Under the pieces are notes generated by a model. The model ran no database searches. It saw nothing but the letters and a program-made list of their open reading frames with translations, and had not been told where the DNA came from. From RBG-13-43-22 sp040755035 (GTDB lineage Bacteria; Desulfobacterota; RBG-13-43-22), in the NCBI GenBank assembly GCA_040755035.1, contig JBFMBU010000042.1, positions 1 through 5,699 on the forward strand: DNA of 5,699 nucleotides, written 5' to 3'. Shown piece by piece: positions 1 through 5,685 of this stretch (positions within the stretch are counted from its first letter, which is position 1; every line of letters begins with the position of its first letter). Both the position numbers and the translations under genes were made by a program.

Positions 1-1
1 T

Positions 2-66
2 TTTCTGAATTGACTTGTCGCAAAGAATAATTCATTATTGCAAAAAAATTTAATTCAATTCAGAAA
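2..66. repeat. 12-bp perfect inverted repeat enclosing AT-rich DNA
   Basis: TTTCTGAATTGA at 2-13 is the exact reverse complement of TCAATTCAGAAA at 55-66. The 41-bp interior is very AT-rich and holds a smaller AATAAT/ATTATT hairpin (26-31 with 34-39). It could be a cruciform or RNA hairpin, an operator of a gene beyond the left edge, or a fragment of a miniature inverted-repeat element. Nothing here decides between these. Confidence 0.55.
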
Positions 67-106
67 CAACGTCCCCTTTTCCTACAGTTTGTATTTTTTT
101 TTACAT

Positions 107-132
107 AGGTCGAGTTACCCCTTGAACGACCT
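107..132. repeat. Short inverted repeat AGGTCG / CGACCT
   Basis: AGGTCG (107-112) and CGACCT (127-132) could pair around a 14-nt loop. A T9 run lies at 94-102, but it is on the wrong side for a plus-strand terminator and reads as A9 on the minus strand. I therefore do not call it an intrinsic terminator. Confidence 0.35.
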
Positions 133-218
133 GAAATAACTCCAGTTAAATGTCGAGATTGCAAAGGGTTTAGAAATGCTTGTTTGATATGGTGTAAAAT
201 AAAGGAATTAAGTCAGGG

Positions 219-1139
219 TCAAGAGGAAAACCCGGCCGAACCTAAGGCTTTTTCTTTCAGTTCCTTGAATTTTCCAGAAATCTGTTCCAGCTTTTCCTCC
301 CACTCCAGATTGGGTTCCTGGCCGGCTACGGCCCGGTTGAAAGTCAGGATCATGGAAACCAGGGAAAAGGGATTGACCAGGGCCAGTTTGAGGCTGTAGG
401 CCAGGACCACGGTCAGGACCAGCCAAAAGAATTTCCAGCCTTCCCCCTGGGCCAGGGCGGCCAGGGAGCCGAAGGGGATCAGGAGAACCAGAAAGAAAAC
501 AACAAAAGCCAGGAGATTGACGGCAGCCAGACCGACAGCCGTTTTCAGGATCGGTTTCCAGTTCTGGACATATAGAATAATCCCTCGTTTGGCACTGACC
601 CAGATGTCCTCACCGGGGCGAGCCAGGTTGTAGCTGAAAATGGCCTCGTCCACATAGGTGACGGAAAAATTGAAAACAGTGGAAGCCAGGCGGGCCAGGT
701 TTTCCAGACCGGGAATGGGTATGATCTGGGTAAAACTCACCAAGGTGCGGTTGACGGCCCGGATGATGCCTTTGACCAGTTGATCCACCACAAAAAGGAC
801 GGAGGTTTCTTTGAAAAGACGGGTGACCGTCTCTTTACCGTGGCGCACCTGGTTCACCCCCGGAGGGAGTTCGCCTTTCTGAACCAGCTCGGTGATGACA
901 GCGATATGTCCGGCCTGGATCATATACAAAACATAATTCCGGATCAGGCGCAGCAGTCCCCAGAGCACGGCCAGTCCGATAAGAAAGAGCCATCCCCCGG
1001 CCCCGAAAAGTTTGGTCAAAAAAAATACAAACCCCAGATAGATCCCGACCCCGATTCCCAGACCGAGATAAACCGTGATCCGAAAAAACAGATAGGGTGA
1101 AGTTTGCAAGAGAATTTTCCAGGAATCAGAAAAATGCAT
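219..1139 (-). CDS. Uncharacterised multi-pass inner-membrane protein
   Basis: I do not recognise the family. From the chosen ATG it is 306 residues. Strong hydrophobic segments lie at about 17-41, 48-65, 200-225 and 237-265; weaker ones are near 69-82 and 137-150. A long central region (about 86-195) is mixed amphipathic with a charged surface (HGKETVTRLFKET near 100-112). The C-terminus (about 275-306) is a charged, probably helical cytosolic tail. There are no obvious transporter, enzyme or signalling motifs. The open frame extends to a TTG at 1160, but ATG 1139 has an excellent AAAGGGGG site 7 nt upstream and is preferred. It overlaps the end of the second deaminase by 14 nt, which suggests translational coupling and a shared role. 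Export or uptake of a salvage product is possible but only a guess from position. It is the last gene of the run; the TGA lies at 219-221. Confidence 0.85.
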   Translation of the reverse strand: MHFSDSWKILLQTSPYLFFRITVYLGLGIGVGIYLGFVFFLTKLFGAGGWLFLIGLAVLWGLLRLIRNYVLYMIQAGHIAVITELVQKGELPPGVNQVRHGKETVTRLFKETSVLFVVDQLVKGIIRAVNRTLVSFTQIIPIPGLENLARLASTVFNFSVTYVDEAIFSYNLARPGEDIWVSAKRGIILYVQNWKPILKTAVGLAAVNLLAFVVFFLVLLIPFGSLAALAQGEGWKFFWLVLTVVLAYSLKLALVNPFSLVSMILTFNRAVAGQEPNLEWEEKLEQISGKFKELKEKALGSAGFSS

Positions 1140-2562
1140 GGCCGTTCCCCCTTTCGGCAATAATAGTGCGACAGATATGACGGACCCGGTCCAGGACCTC
1201 CTCCAGGTCGAAACTTAAAATTTTGCGATTTTCCATGACCAGCCGGCCTTCGATCATGACCCAGGAGACATCGGACCCCTGGGCCGAATAGACCAGGGTG
1301 GAAAAGGGGTCGTAACAGGGGAAGAGATGCGGCCGGTTGAGGTCAATCCCTATCAAATCCGCCTTTTTTCCCACTTCGAGGGAACCGATTTCCCCATCCA
1401 GACCCAGGACCCGGGCGCTGCCGGTGGTGGCCATCCGCAAGACCAGATGCGCACTTAGGGCTATGGGATCCAGATAATAGACCTTTTCCATTTTAGCCGC
1501 CGTATCCATTTCTTTGAGCAGGTCCAGGTCATTGTTGCTGGCCGATCCGTCCGTTCCCAGACCCACCGAAACCCCCCGGCGCAGCATTTCCATGACCGGG
1601 GCTTTTCCGGAGGCCAGCTTCATGTTGCTTTCCGGACAATGGACCACGGCCGTGTCAGCGGCGGCCAGCAGGTCGATTTCCTCAAAATCGACATGGATGG
1701 CATGCACGGCAACCGTCCGGGAATCCAAAAGATCAAGAGAGTGGAGATAGCGGACCGGAGTTTTGGCCTCCCGGGCCAGGAGGATCGATACTTCTTCCCT
1801 GGTTTCGGCGGCGTGGATATAAAAAGGGACCTCCTTGGTCCGGCAAAATTCCTTAACTGAAGTGAGGGTCTTGGCCGAACAGGTATAAGGGGAGTGACAA
1901 AAAATCCCGGGCTGGATCAAGGTAGAAAAACCTTGCCACTGCTCTACAAACCTTATAGCCGTAGGGATATTTTGGGCCGGGTCCATCACTCCCGGGGCCG
2001 GAAAATCGATCACCCCCTGGCAGAGAACAGCCCTCATCCCGGCCCGTTCCACAGCCCGGACCGTGCCCTCCTGACAAAAATAGCCGTCGGCAAAGGTAGT
2101 GGTCCCGGAAAGGATCATTTCGGCACAGGCCAAGAGCGTCCCCCAATAGACCGATTCAGAATGGATATAGCGGGCCTCAGCCGGAAAAATATGTTCCTCC
2201 AACCAAACTTGTAAAGGAAGATCATCGGCCATTCCCCGGAACAGGGTCATGGCCGCATGGGTATGAGCATTGACCAGGCCGGGCAGGATCAACTGCCCCC
2301 GGGCATTAATTATTTTTTGGGCCGGTGGAGGAGAAACGGAAGACCTCTCCCCTCCCATATAGACGATCTTTCCCCTGTGAATCCCTATGGAGCCGATAAA
2401 AGGTTCGGGGAATTCAGGAGAGAGTGAGAGGACCAGCCCGCCTTGGATGAGATAATCCAAGGGGTGTTGCCGATCTTTGGAAGAGAATTGCGGTGGTTCG
2501 AGTTCAGAGTTCGGAGAAAATAGATAAGATTCAGATACTTGATTTTCAGCCTTTAAAGTCAT
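1126..2562 (-). CDS. mtaD: MTA/SAH (5'-deoxyadenosine-type) deaminase, paralogue 2 with N-terminal extension
   Basis: A 478-residue amidohydrolase that is an obvious tandem paralogue of the gene just upstream, with long identical blocks such as HTHAAMTLFRG, YWGTLLACAEMILSGTTTF and HCPESNMKLASG. All catalytic residues are kept: H100, H102, H250 and D338 (metal), E253 and H287 (catalysis), E129 and H223 (substrate side). It should therefore be active rather than a decaying copy. The stretch after GMRA reads GVIDFPAPG here and EVLYDFPSPN in paralogue 1; this substrate-loop difference may separate their preferences. The protein has about 28 more N-terminal residues than its paralogue; residues 16-22 of this stretch are encoded by heptamer repeat DNA. 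The conserved fold begins at about residue 35, where TTG at 2460 is a possible alternative start but lacks a ribosome-binding site. The site ahead of ATG 2562 is also weak (AAAAGATAGACC). The gap from the previous stop is 42 bp, and the 3' end overlaps the membrane-protein gene by 14 nt. Confidence 0.91.
   Translation of the reverse strand: MTLKAENQVSESYLFSPNSELEPPQFSSKDRQHPLDYLIQGGLVLSLSPEFPEPFIGSIGIHRGKIVYMGGERSSVSPPPAQKIINARGQLILPGLVNAHTHAAMTLFRGMADDLPLQVWLEEHIFPAEARYIHSESVYWGTLLACAEMILSGTTTFADGYFCQEGTVRAVERAGMRAVLCQGVIDFPAPGVMDPAQNIPTAIRFVEQWQGFSTLIQPGIFCHSPYTCSAKTLTSVKEFCRTKEVPFYIHAAETREEVSILLAREAKTPVRYLHSLDLLDSRTVAVHAIHVDFEEIDLLAAADTAVVHCPESNMKLASGKAPVMEMLRRGVSVGLGTDGSASNNDLDLLKEMDTAAKMEKVYYLDPIALSAHLVLRMATTGSARVLGLDGEIGSLEVGKKADLIGIDLNRPHLFPCYDPFSTLVYSAQGSDVSWVMIEGRLVMENRKILSFDLEEVLDRVRHICRTIIAERGNGHAFF
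1147..1154 (-). promoter_or_regulatory. Strong ribosome-binding site deciding the membrane-protein start
   Basis: AAAGGGGG on the minus strand ends 7 nt before ATG 1139 and lies within the last codons of the second deaminase. It argues for ATG 1139 over the upstream in-frame TTG at 1160. Confidence 0.75.
2496..2515. repeat. Degenerate heptamer tract inside the 5' end of the second deaminase gene
   Basis: Units GTTCGA (6 bp), GTTCAGA and GTTCGGA follow one another and end in GAGAA, as in the tract at 5655-5676. On the coding strand they form codons 16-22 of the second deaminase, giving a low-complexity Ser/Pro/Asn/Glu stretch in an N-terminal extension that its paralogue lacks. Confidence 0.65.
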
Positions 2563-2604
2563 GGTCTATCTTTTCTTTTCCATTTTTTATTTTCATTATG
2601 ATCC

Positions 2605-3957
2605 TCAAAATCCCAGATCCCATATGGCCATTCCTTCTTCTTTCTTCACCACTTCAGCAAAACGCTTCACTTGATTGAAGATCTGTTTGAGATCCAATGT
2701 GGTAACCTGCCGGTCTTTAAGCACTTGTTTCCCGTTGATAAAGACTTGGGTGACATCGGAGCTCTTGGCCGCATAAACGATATGGGAATACAAATTATAT
2801 ATGGGAGTTAAGTGGGGTTTATTCAAGTCCAGGATGATAAAATCAGCCTTTTTCCCCTTTTCCAGGGAGCCGATTTTTTCCTCCATCTGCAGCACCCGGG
2901 CGCCATCGATGGTGGCCATACGCAGGGCAGTCGGGGCAGCCATGACCGTCGGGTCCGAATGGTAGAGCTTATATAGTTTGGCGGCTGTATCCATTTCCTG
3001 AAAAAGATCCAGGTTGTTGTTGCTGGCACAACCGTCCGTGCCCAATCCTACGGTAATACCCCGGGCCAGCATATCCGTCACCGGGGCCATGCCCGAGGCC
3101 AATTTCATATTGCTTTCCGGGCAGTGGGCCACCTTCACTTCTCCTTGTTTGAGGGCATCCATATCGGCCGGGGAAAGGGCCACACAATGAATGGCGATCA
3201 GGTGGGGGACCAGTAAACCAAGGTGTTGCAGATGTTCCACCGGTGAAAGATGATATCTGCTTTTTATCTGTTCCACCTCCTGCCGGGTCTCGGAAAGATG
3301 GATAATAAGCGGTACTTCATGTTTCGCGCATAACTGACCTGATTTTATTAACAGATCCGGAGAACAGGTTAAGGGAGAATGGGGTTCGATAGCCACGGAA
3401 ATCAAGGGATCGTTTTTATAATCCTCGATCATTTTCAGGGAATATTCAAACCCTTTCTCAATAGGCCCGTAGTTGGGTGAAGGGAAATCATAGAGGACCT
3501 CCCCCACCAGGGCCCGCATTCCGGCCTCTCGGGCAGCCCGGGCCACTTCATTTTCAAACAGATACATATCACAGAAGGTGGTCGTTCCGGAAAGGATCAT
3601 CTCGGCGCAGGCCAGCAAGGTCCCCCAATAGACCCAGTCGGCCGAAAGCTTTCTTTCAGCCGGAAAAATATGATTATTGAGCCAGTCAGCCAGAGGCAGA
3701 TCATCAGCCAGGCCTCGGAAAAGGGTCATGGCTGCATGGGTATGGGTGTTGATCAACCCGGGAAGCACGGCCCCTCCCCGGGCGTCAATAATCTCTCGGG
3801 CATTTTTTTCAAAACCCTGCAGCAGGTCTTCAGGGCCTATTGCAACGATAGTATCTCCCTTTATGGCCAAGCTCCCGGGGTGATAAATTTCCATATTCGG
3901 ATTCATGGTGACCATGATTCCATTTTTAATAATTAAATCTAATTGGTTATCAGCCAT
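2605..3957 (-). CDS. mtaD: MTA/SAH (5'-deoxyadenosine-type) deaminase, paralogue 1
   Basis: A 450-residue cytosolic amidohydrolase (Amidohydro_1, COG0402) of the family typified by Thermotoga TM0936. It is predicted to deaminate MTA, SAH or 5'-deoxyadenosine to the inosine analogue plus ammonia. The metal ligands are visible as H72 and H74 (NTHTH), H220 and D308 (GTDG). The catalytic E223 (HLSET) and H257 (IHC) are present, as are E101 (FPAE) and H193 (PHSP), which match substrate-site residues of the family. PESNMKLASG at 280-289 and ASNNNLDL at 311-318 are family signatures. The N-terminal beta-sandwich strand begins at about residue 7, the usual place, so the ATG is well supported; AAAGGAA lies about 11 nt upstream. 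The gene starts 21 bp after the Nudix-PNP stop. Relatives are often mislabelled chlorohydrolase, guanine deaminase or cytosine deaminase. The family assignment is very secure, but the exact substrate cannot be read from the sequence. Confidence 0.93.
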   Translation of the reverse strand: MADNQLDLIIKNGIMVTMNPNMEIYHPGSLAIKGDTIVAIGPEDLLQGFEKNAREIIDARGGAVLPGLINTHTHAAMTLFRGLADDLPLADWLNNHIFPAERKLSADWVYWGTLLACAEMILSGTTTFCDMYLFENEVARAAREAGMRALVGEVLYDFPSPNYGPIEKGFEYSLKMIEDYKNDPLISVAIEPHSPLTCSPDLLIKSGQLCAKHEVPLIIHLSETRQEVEQIKSRYHLSPVEHLQHLGLLVPHLIAIHCVALSPADMDALKQGEVKVAHCPESNMKLASGMAPVTDMLARGITVGLGTDGCASNNNLDLFQEMDTAAKLYKLYHSDPTVMAAPTALRMATIDGARVLQMEEKIGSLEKGKKADFIILDLNKPHLTPIYNLYSHIVYAAKSSDVTQVFINGKQVLKDRQVTTLDLKQIFNQVKRFAEVVKKEEGMAIWDLGF

Positions 3958-3968
3958 AGTTGAATAAA

Positions 3969-3975
3969 TTCCTTT
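3969..3975 (-). promoter_or_regulatory. Ribosome-binding site of the first deaminase
   Basis: AAAGGAA on the minus strand lies in the 21-bp gap after the Nudix-PNP stop, about 11 nt from the ATG at 3957. The spacing is slightly long but it is the only candidate. Confidence 0.55.
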
Positions 3976-3978
3976 AGC

Positions 3979-5250
3979 TTATTCGCCCCCGGATCCATCC
4001 AGTCCGGTCAGGACCTCCTTGAGCAGTCGGACCAAAAGCGGTTCGGTTTTTTGAGCGGTTTCGATAATCGACTCAATGGACGAAGGCGCCATCTTGTCCG
4101 GCCGGTTGACATTGGTGATGACCGAGAACCCCAGGACCCGCATCCCGGCCTGAACGGCGGTGATGACCTCCATAATGGTAGACATGCCCACGGCCTGGGC
4201 CCCGAGAGTCATCAGCACCCGGGTTTCCGCCGGGGTTTCCAACGAGGGGCCCTTGAGTCCCAGATAAACCCCCTGGTGCAGACGTATCTTTTCCTTTTTT
4301 GCCGCTGCCTTGGCCAATTCCCCGAGGCGCCGGTCAAAAACCCGGGACATGTCCGGAAAACGGGGACCCCACTTTTCCAGATGGGGACCGACCAGGGGAT
4401 TCTCTCCGGTATAATTGATCTGGTCGGTAATGAGCATGATGTCTCCGGCCTTGAACAGGGGGTCCAGCCCTCCGGCGGCATTGGAAATAACCAGAACCTT
4501 GATTCCTAAAGCGGCCAGGACCCGGATAGGAAAGGCGATTTCCTGAGCTGAGTATCCTTCATAAAGATGGAATCTCCCCTGAAGGACCAGGACCTCTTTT
4601 CCGGCCAACCGCCCCCAATGCAGCTTTCCCTGATGGGATTCCACGGTTGAGCAGGGAAAGCCGGGGAGTTCTTCATAGGCAATGGAGGAGGCCTGTTCCA
4701 GATGTTCGGCCATACCCCCCAGTCCGGTTCCTAAAACGATGGCGATCCGGGTCGAGGCGGGAATTTTTCCCCTTAACAGGTCACAGACCCTTCCAATGTT
4801 CTTTTCCGTATCCTCTGTAGAATAATCCATGGTGGTATCCTGTTCCTTTTGAGAAAAATAATCTTCTAAAATCAATCCGTGGTCAAAGACCAGGGGAGAA
4901 GGCAGATTCCATCGGTTAAAGGCCCCGACCTCCAGAGCATCATCAGCCGCCTGAAAGTCGCCCTCGGACCGGGCAATGAAAACCGTGGTTATGGTATGTT
5001 GGCGGGGGTCCCGTTCCGGATCGGAGTAGGTTTGAAGTTGTTTGACAAGCCTGATTTTCAGGGAAGTCTCTTCCTCCGCCTCTCGAACAGCCGCCTCCTC
5101 CAGAGATTCCCCATAATCTACAAAACCACCGGGCAGGGCCCAGCCCAAGGGAGGGTTTCTGCGCCGGATGAGGATAATTTTTTCATCGGCTGTTTCAATG
5201 ATGATATCCACGGTGGGAACTGGGTTTTTGAACGGGGTGGGAGGGTTCAC
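3979..5250 (-). CDS. Nudix hydrolase (ADP-ribose pyrophosphatase-like) fused to purine nucleoside phosphorylase
   Basis: This is a two-domain fusion of 423 residues from the GTG start. The N-terminal domain (about 1-137) is a Nudix hydrolase. Its Nudix box spans G42-L64 with E48, R56, E57, E60 and E61 present; the usual late Gly is Ser63. LPGGFVDYGES and the following SDPERDPR segment resemble ADP-ribose pyrophosphatases (ADP-ribose to AMP plus ribose 5-phosphate). The C-terminal domain (about 141-423) is a full-length trimeric-type PNP of the PNP/MTAP family. It has phosphate-site GTGLG (174-178), H206 in SHQGK, R226 and H228 in GRFHLYEG, NAAGG (257-261), E338 in SLETPAE, M356 in VGMST and N380 in ITN. 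Asn rather than Asp at 380 favours 6-oxopurine nucleosides (inosine, guanosine or 5'-modified inosines) over MTA. The His that binds the ribose 5'-OH in human PNP appears to be Ser, near 391. The frame stays open to a TTG at 5286, but GTG 5250 overlaps the upstream stop as GTGA and has GGGGAG ahead of it. A second ribosome-binding site precedes Met141 inside the gene. Confidence 0.92.
   Translation of the reverse strand: MNPPTPFKNPVPTVDIIIETADEKIILIRRRNPPLGWALPGGFVDYGESLEEAAVREAEEETSLKIRLVKQLQTYSDPERDPRQHTITTVFIARSEGDFQAADDALEVGAFNRWNLPSPLVFDHGLILEDYFSQKEQDTTMDYSTEDTEKNIGRVCDLLRGKIPASTRIAIVLGTGLGGMAEHLEQASSIAYEELPGFPCSTVESHQGKLHWGRLAGKEVLVLQGRFHLYEGYSAQEIAFPIRVLAALGIKVLVISNAAGGLDPLFKAGDIMLITDQINYTGENPLVGPHLEKWGPRFPDMSRVFDRRLGELAKAAAKKEKIRLHQGVYLGLKGPSLETPAETRVLMTLGAQAVGMSTIMEVITAVQAGMRVLGFSVITNVNRPDKMAPSSIESIIETAQKTEPLLVRLLKEVLTGLDGSGGE
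4838..4850 (-). promoter_or_regulatory. Internal ribosome-binding site before the PNP domain
   Basis: AAAAGGAACAGGA on the minus strand places AGGA 7 nt before the ATG at 4830-4828, which is Met141 of the fusion. This Met falls in the linker just where the PNP domain begins. It could allow a separate 283-residue PNP to be made from the same message, or be a relic of a formerly separate gene. Confidence 0.5.
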
Positions 5251-5636
5251 GAAGGTTCTTTTCTCCCCAGCAGGTAATCCGGACAACGCCCCTGGCAGGG
5301 TTCCGATTTCAACAGGCAGCGGGTTTGGAATTGATGGATGCAGGTGGGATAATTCAGACCCGATTCTATGAAATTTTTACAGGATATTTTGGCCATGTCC
5401 TTAAGGTTTTTTTCGACGATATAGCGTTGGGCCACCAGACCGTCCCGGTCGTGGATAGTCAGGCCGAACCGTTCCAGTCGTTTGAGCCGGTCCAGGGTTC
5501 GTCGTCCCATCTTTTGTCTTTCGGCCACCAGAAGGCAAAGGTGTTCTTCCGCCGCGGGAGGGCCTTCCGGCTTGAGACAGCGGCCCCTTTGATAAAAGCG
5601 GCATTTTTTACCTGAAAGTTTCTCGACCCGGGCCAT
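5247..5636 (-). CDS. Cys-rich protein of unknown function (129 aa)
   Basis: I do not recognise this protein. It is a small soluble protein with no signal peptide or membrane segment and eight cysteines (residues 12, 20, 34, 86, 99, 107, 114 and 118). Each end carries a C-X6-R-C-L motif (C12 to L21 and C99 to L108), so the two Cys clusters look like related half-sites flanking a charged, probably helical middle (about 38-85, rich in Arg, Lys and Glu). Zinc or iron-sulfur binding is an inference from the Cys spacing only. The ATG at 5636 is the first usable start in frame and leaves the first Cys at residue 12. No Shine-Dalgarno sequence precedes it; instead a heptamer repeat tract ends about 18 bp upstream. 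It is the first gene of the run visible here, and its TGA overlaps the preferred GTG start of the Nudix-PNP gene (GTGA). Coding is supported by the organised Cys pattern and the tight junction. Confidence 0.72.
   Translation of the reverse strand: MARVEKLSGKKCRFYQRGRCLKPEGPPAAEEHLCLLVAERQKMGRRTLDRLKRLERFGLTIHDRDGLVAQRYIVEKNLKDMAKISCKNFIESGLNYPTCIHQFQTRCLLKSEPCQGRCPDYLLGRKEPS
5261..5268 (-). promoter_or_regulatory. Ribosome-binding site supporting GTG start at 5250
   Basis: GGGGAGAA on the minus strand lies inside the 3' end of the Cys-rich gene. The GGGGAG core is about 12 nt from the GTG whose last two bases form part of the upstream TGA. The spacing is somewhat long. The alternative TTG at 5286 has only an AGGGG core crowded 2-3 nt from it. 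Confidence 0.5.
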
Positions 5637-5654
5637 AAATTGGTTGAAAAAAAC

Positions 5655-5676
5655 GTTCGGCGTTCGGCGTTCGGAG
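5655..5676. repeat. Heptamer tandem repeat (GTTCGGC, GTTCGGC, GTTCGGA)
   Basis: Three consecutive 7-bp units (5655-5661, 5662-5668, 5669-5675) followed by G. On the coding strand they read TCCGAAC, GCCGAAC, GCCGAAC. The tract ends about 18 bp before the ATG of the Cys-rich gene, where a ribosome-binding site would be expected close by. A related tract lies at 2496-2515; both end in GTTCGGAGAA. Confidence 0.85.
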
Positions 5677-5685
5677 AAGATCTTT

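Larger units (their letters stand above)
1..218. other. AT-rich intergenic region downstream of the operon
   Basis: This stretch follows the last stop codon of the operon and is clearly richer in A and T than the genes. It holds the two inverted repeats, the T9 run and a startless open stretch in the plus direction from 109 with a C-X2-C-X6-C-X3-C pattern. I see no intact gene, no RNA gene and no standard terminator for the operon. Confidence 0.5.

Noticed and set aside
83..102. TACA-GTT-TGTA hairpin followed by nine T as a plus-strand terminator
   Set aside because: The stem is only 4 A/T-rich pairs, too weak for an intrinsic terminator, and no plus-strand gene is visible upstream.
780..1100. 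Plus-strand open frame opposite the membrane protein
   Set aside because: It is the hydrophilic complement of a hydrophobic coding sequence, a usual artefact.
1894..2214. Plus- and minus-strand alternative frames within the second deaminase
   Set aside because: The frame encoding the conserved amidohydrolase explains the DNA; the alternatives are low-complexity shadows.
4051..4509. Plus-strand open frame of 152 codons opposite the PNP domain
   Set aside because: It is antisense to a well-conserved PNP domain, is rich in Gly, His, Arg and Pro as typical of shadow frames, and shows no recognisable motif.
4879..5277. Plus-strand open frame of 132 codons opposite the Nudix domain
   Set aside because: The minus strand encodes a complete Nudix box here; the plus frame has no motif or convincing start.
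5251..5286. Longer Nudix-PNP start at TTG 5286
   Set aside because: It adds 12 residues that merely read the neighbouring gene in another frame, with an AGGGG core only 2-3 nt away; GTG 5250 gives the compact GTGA junction.
5290..5300. Palindrome CCCTGGCAGGG
   Set aside because: It lies within coding sequence and leaves a one-base loop; probably chance from codon use.
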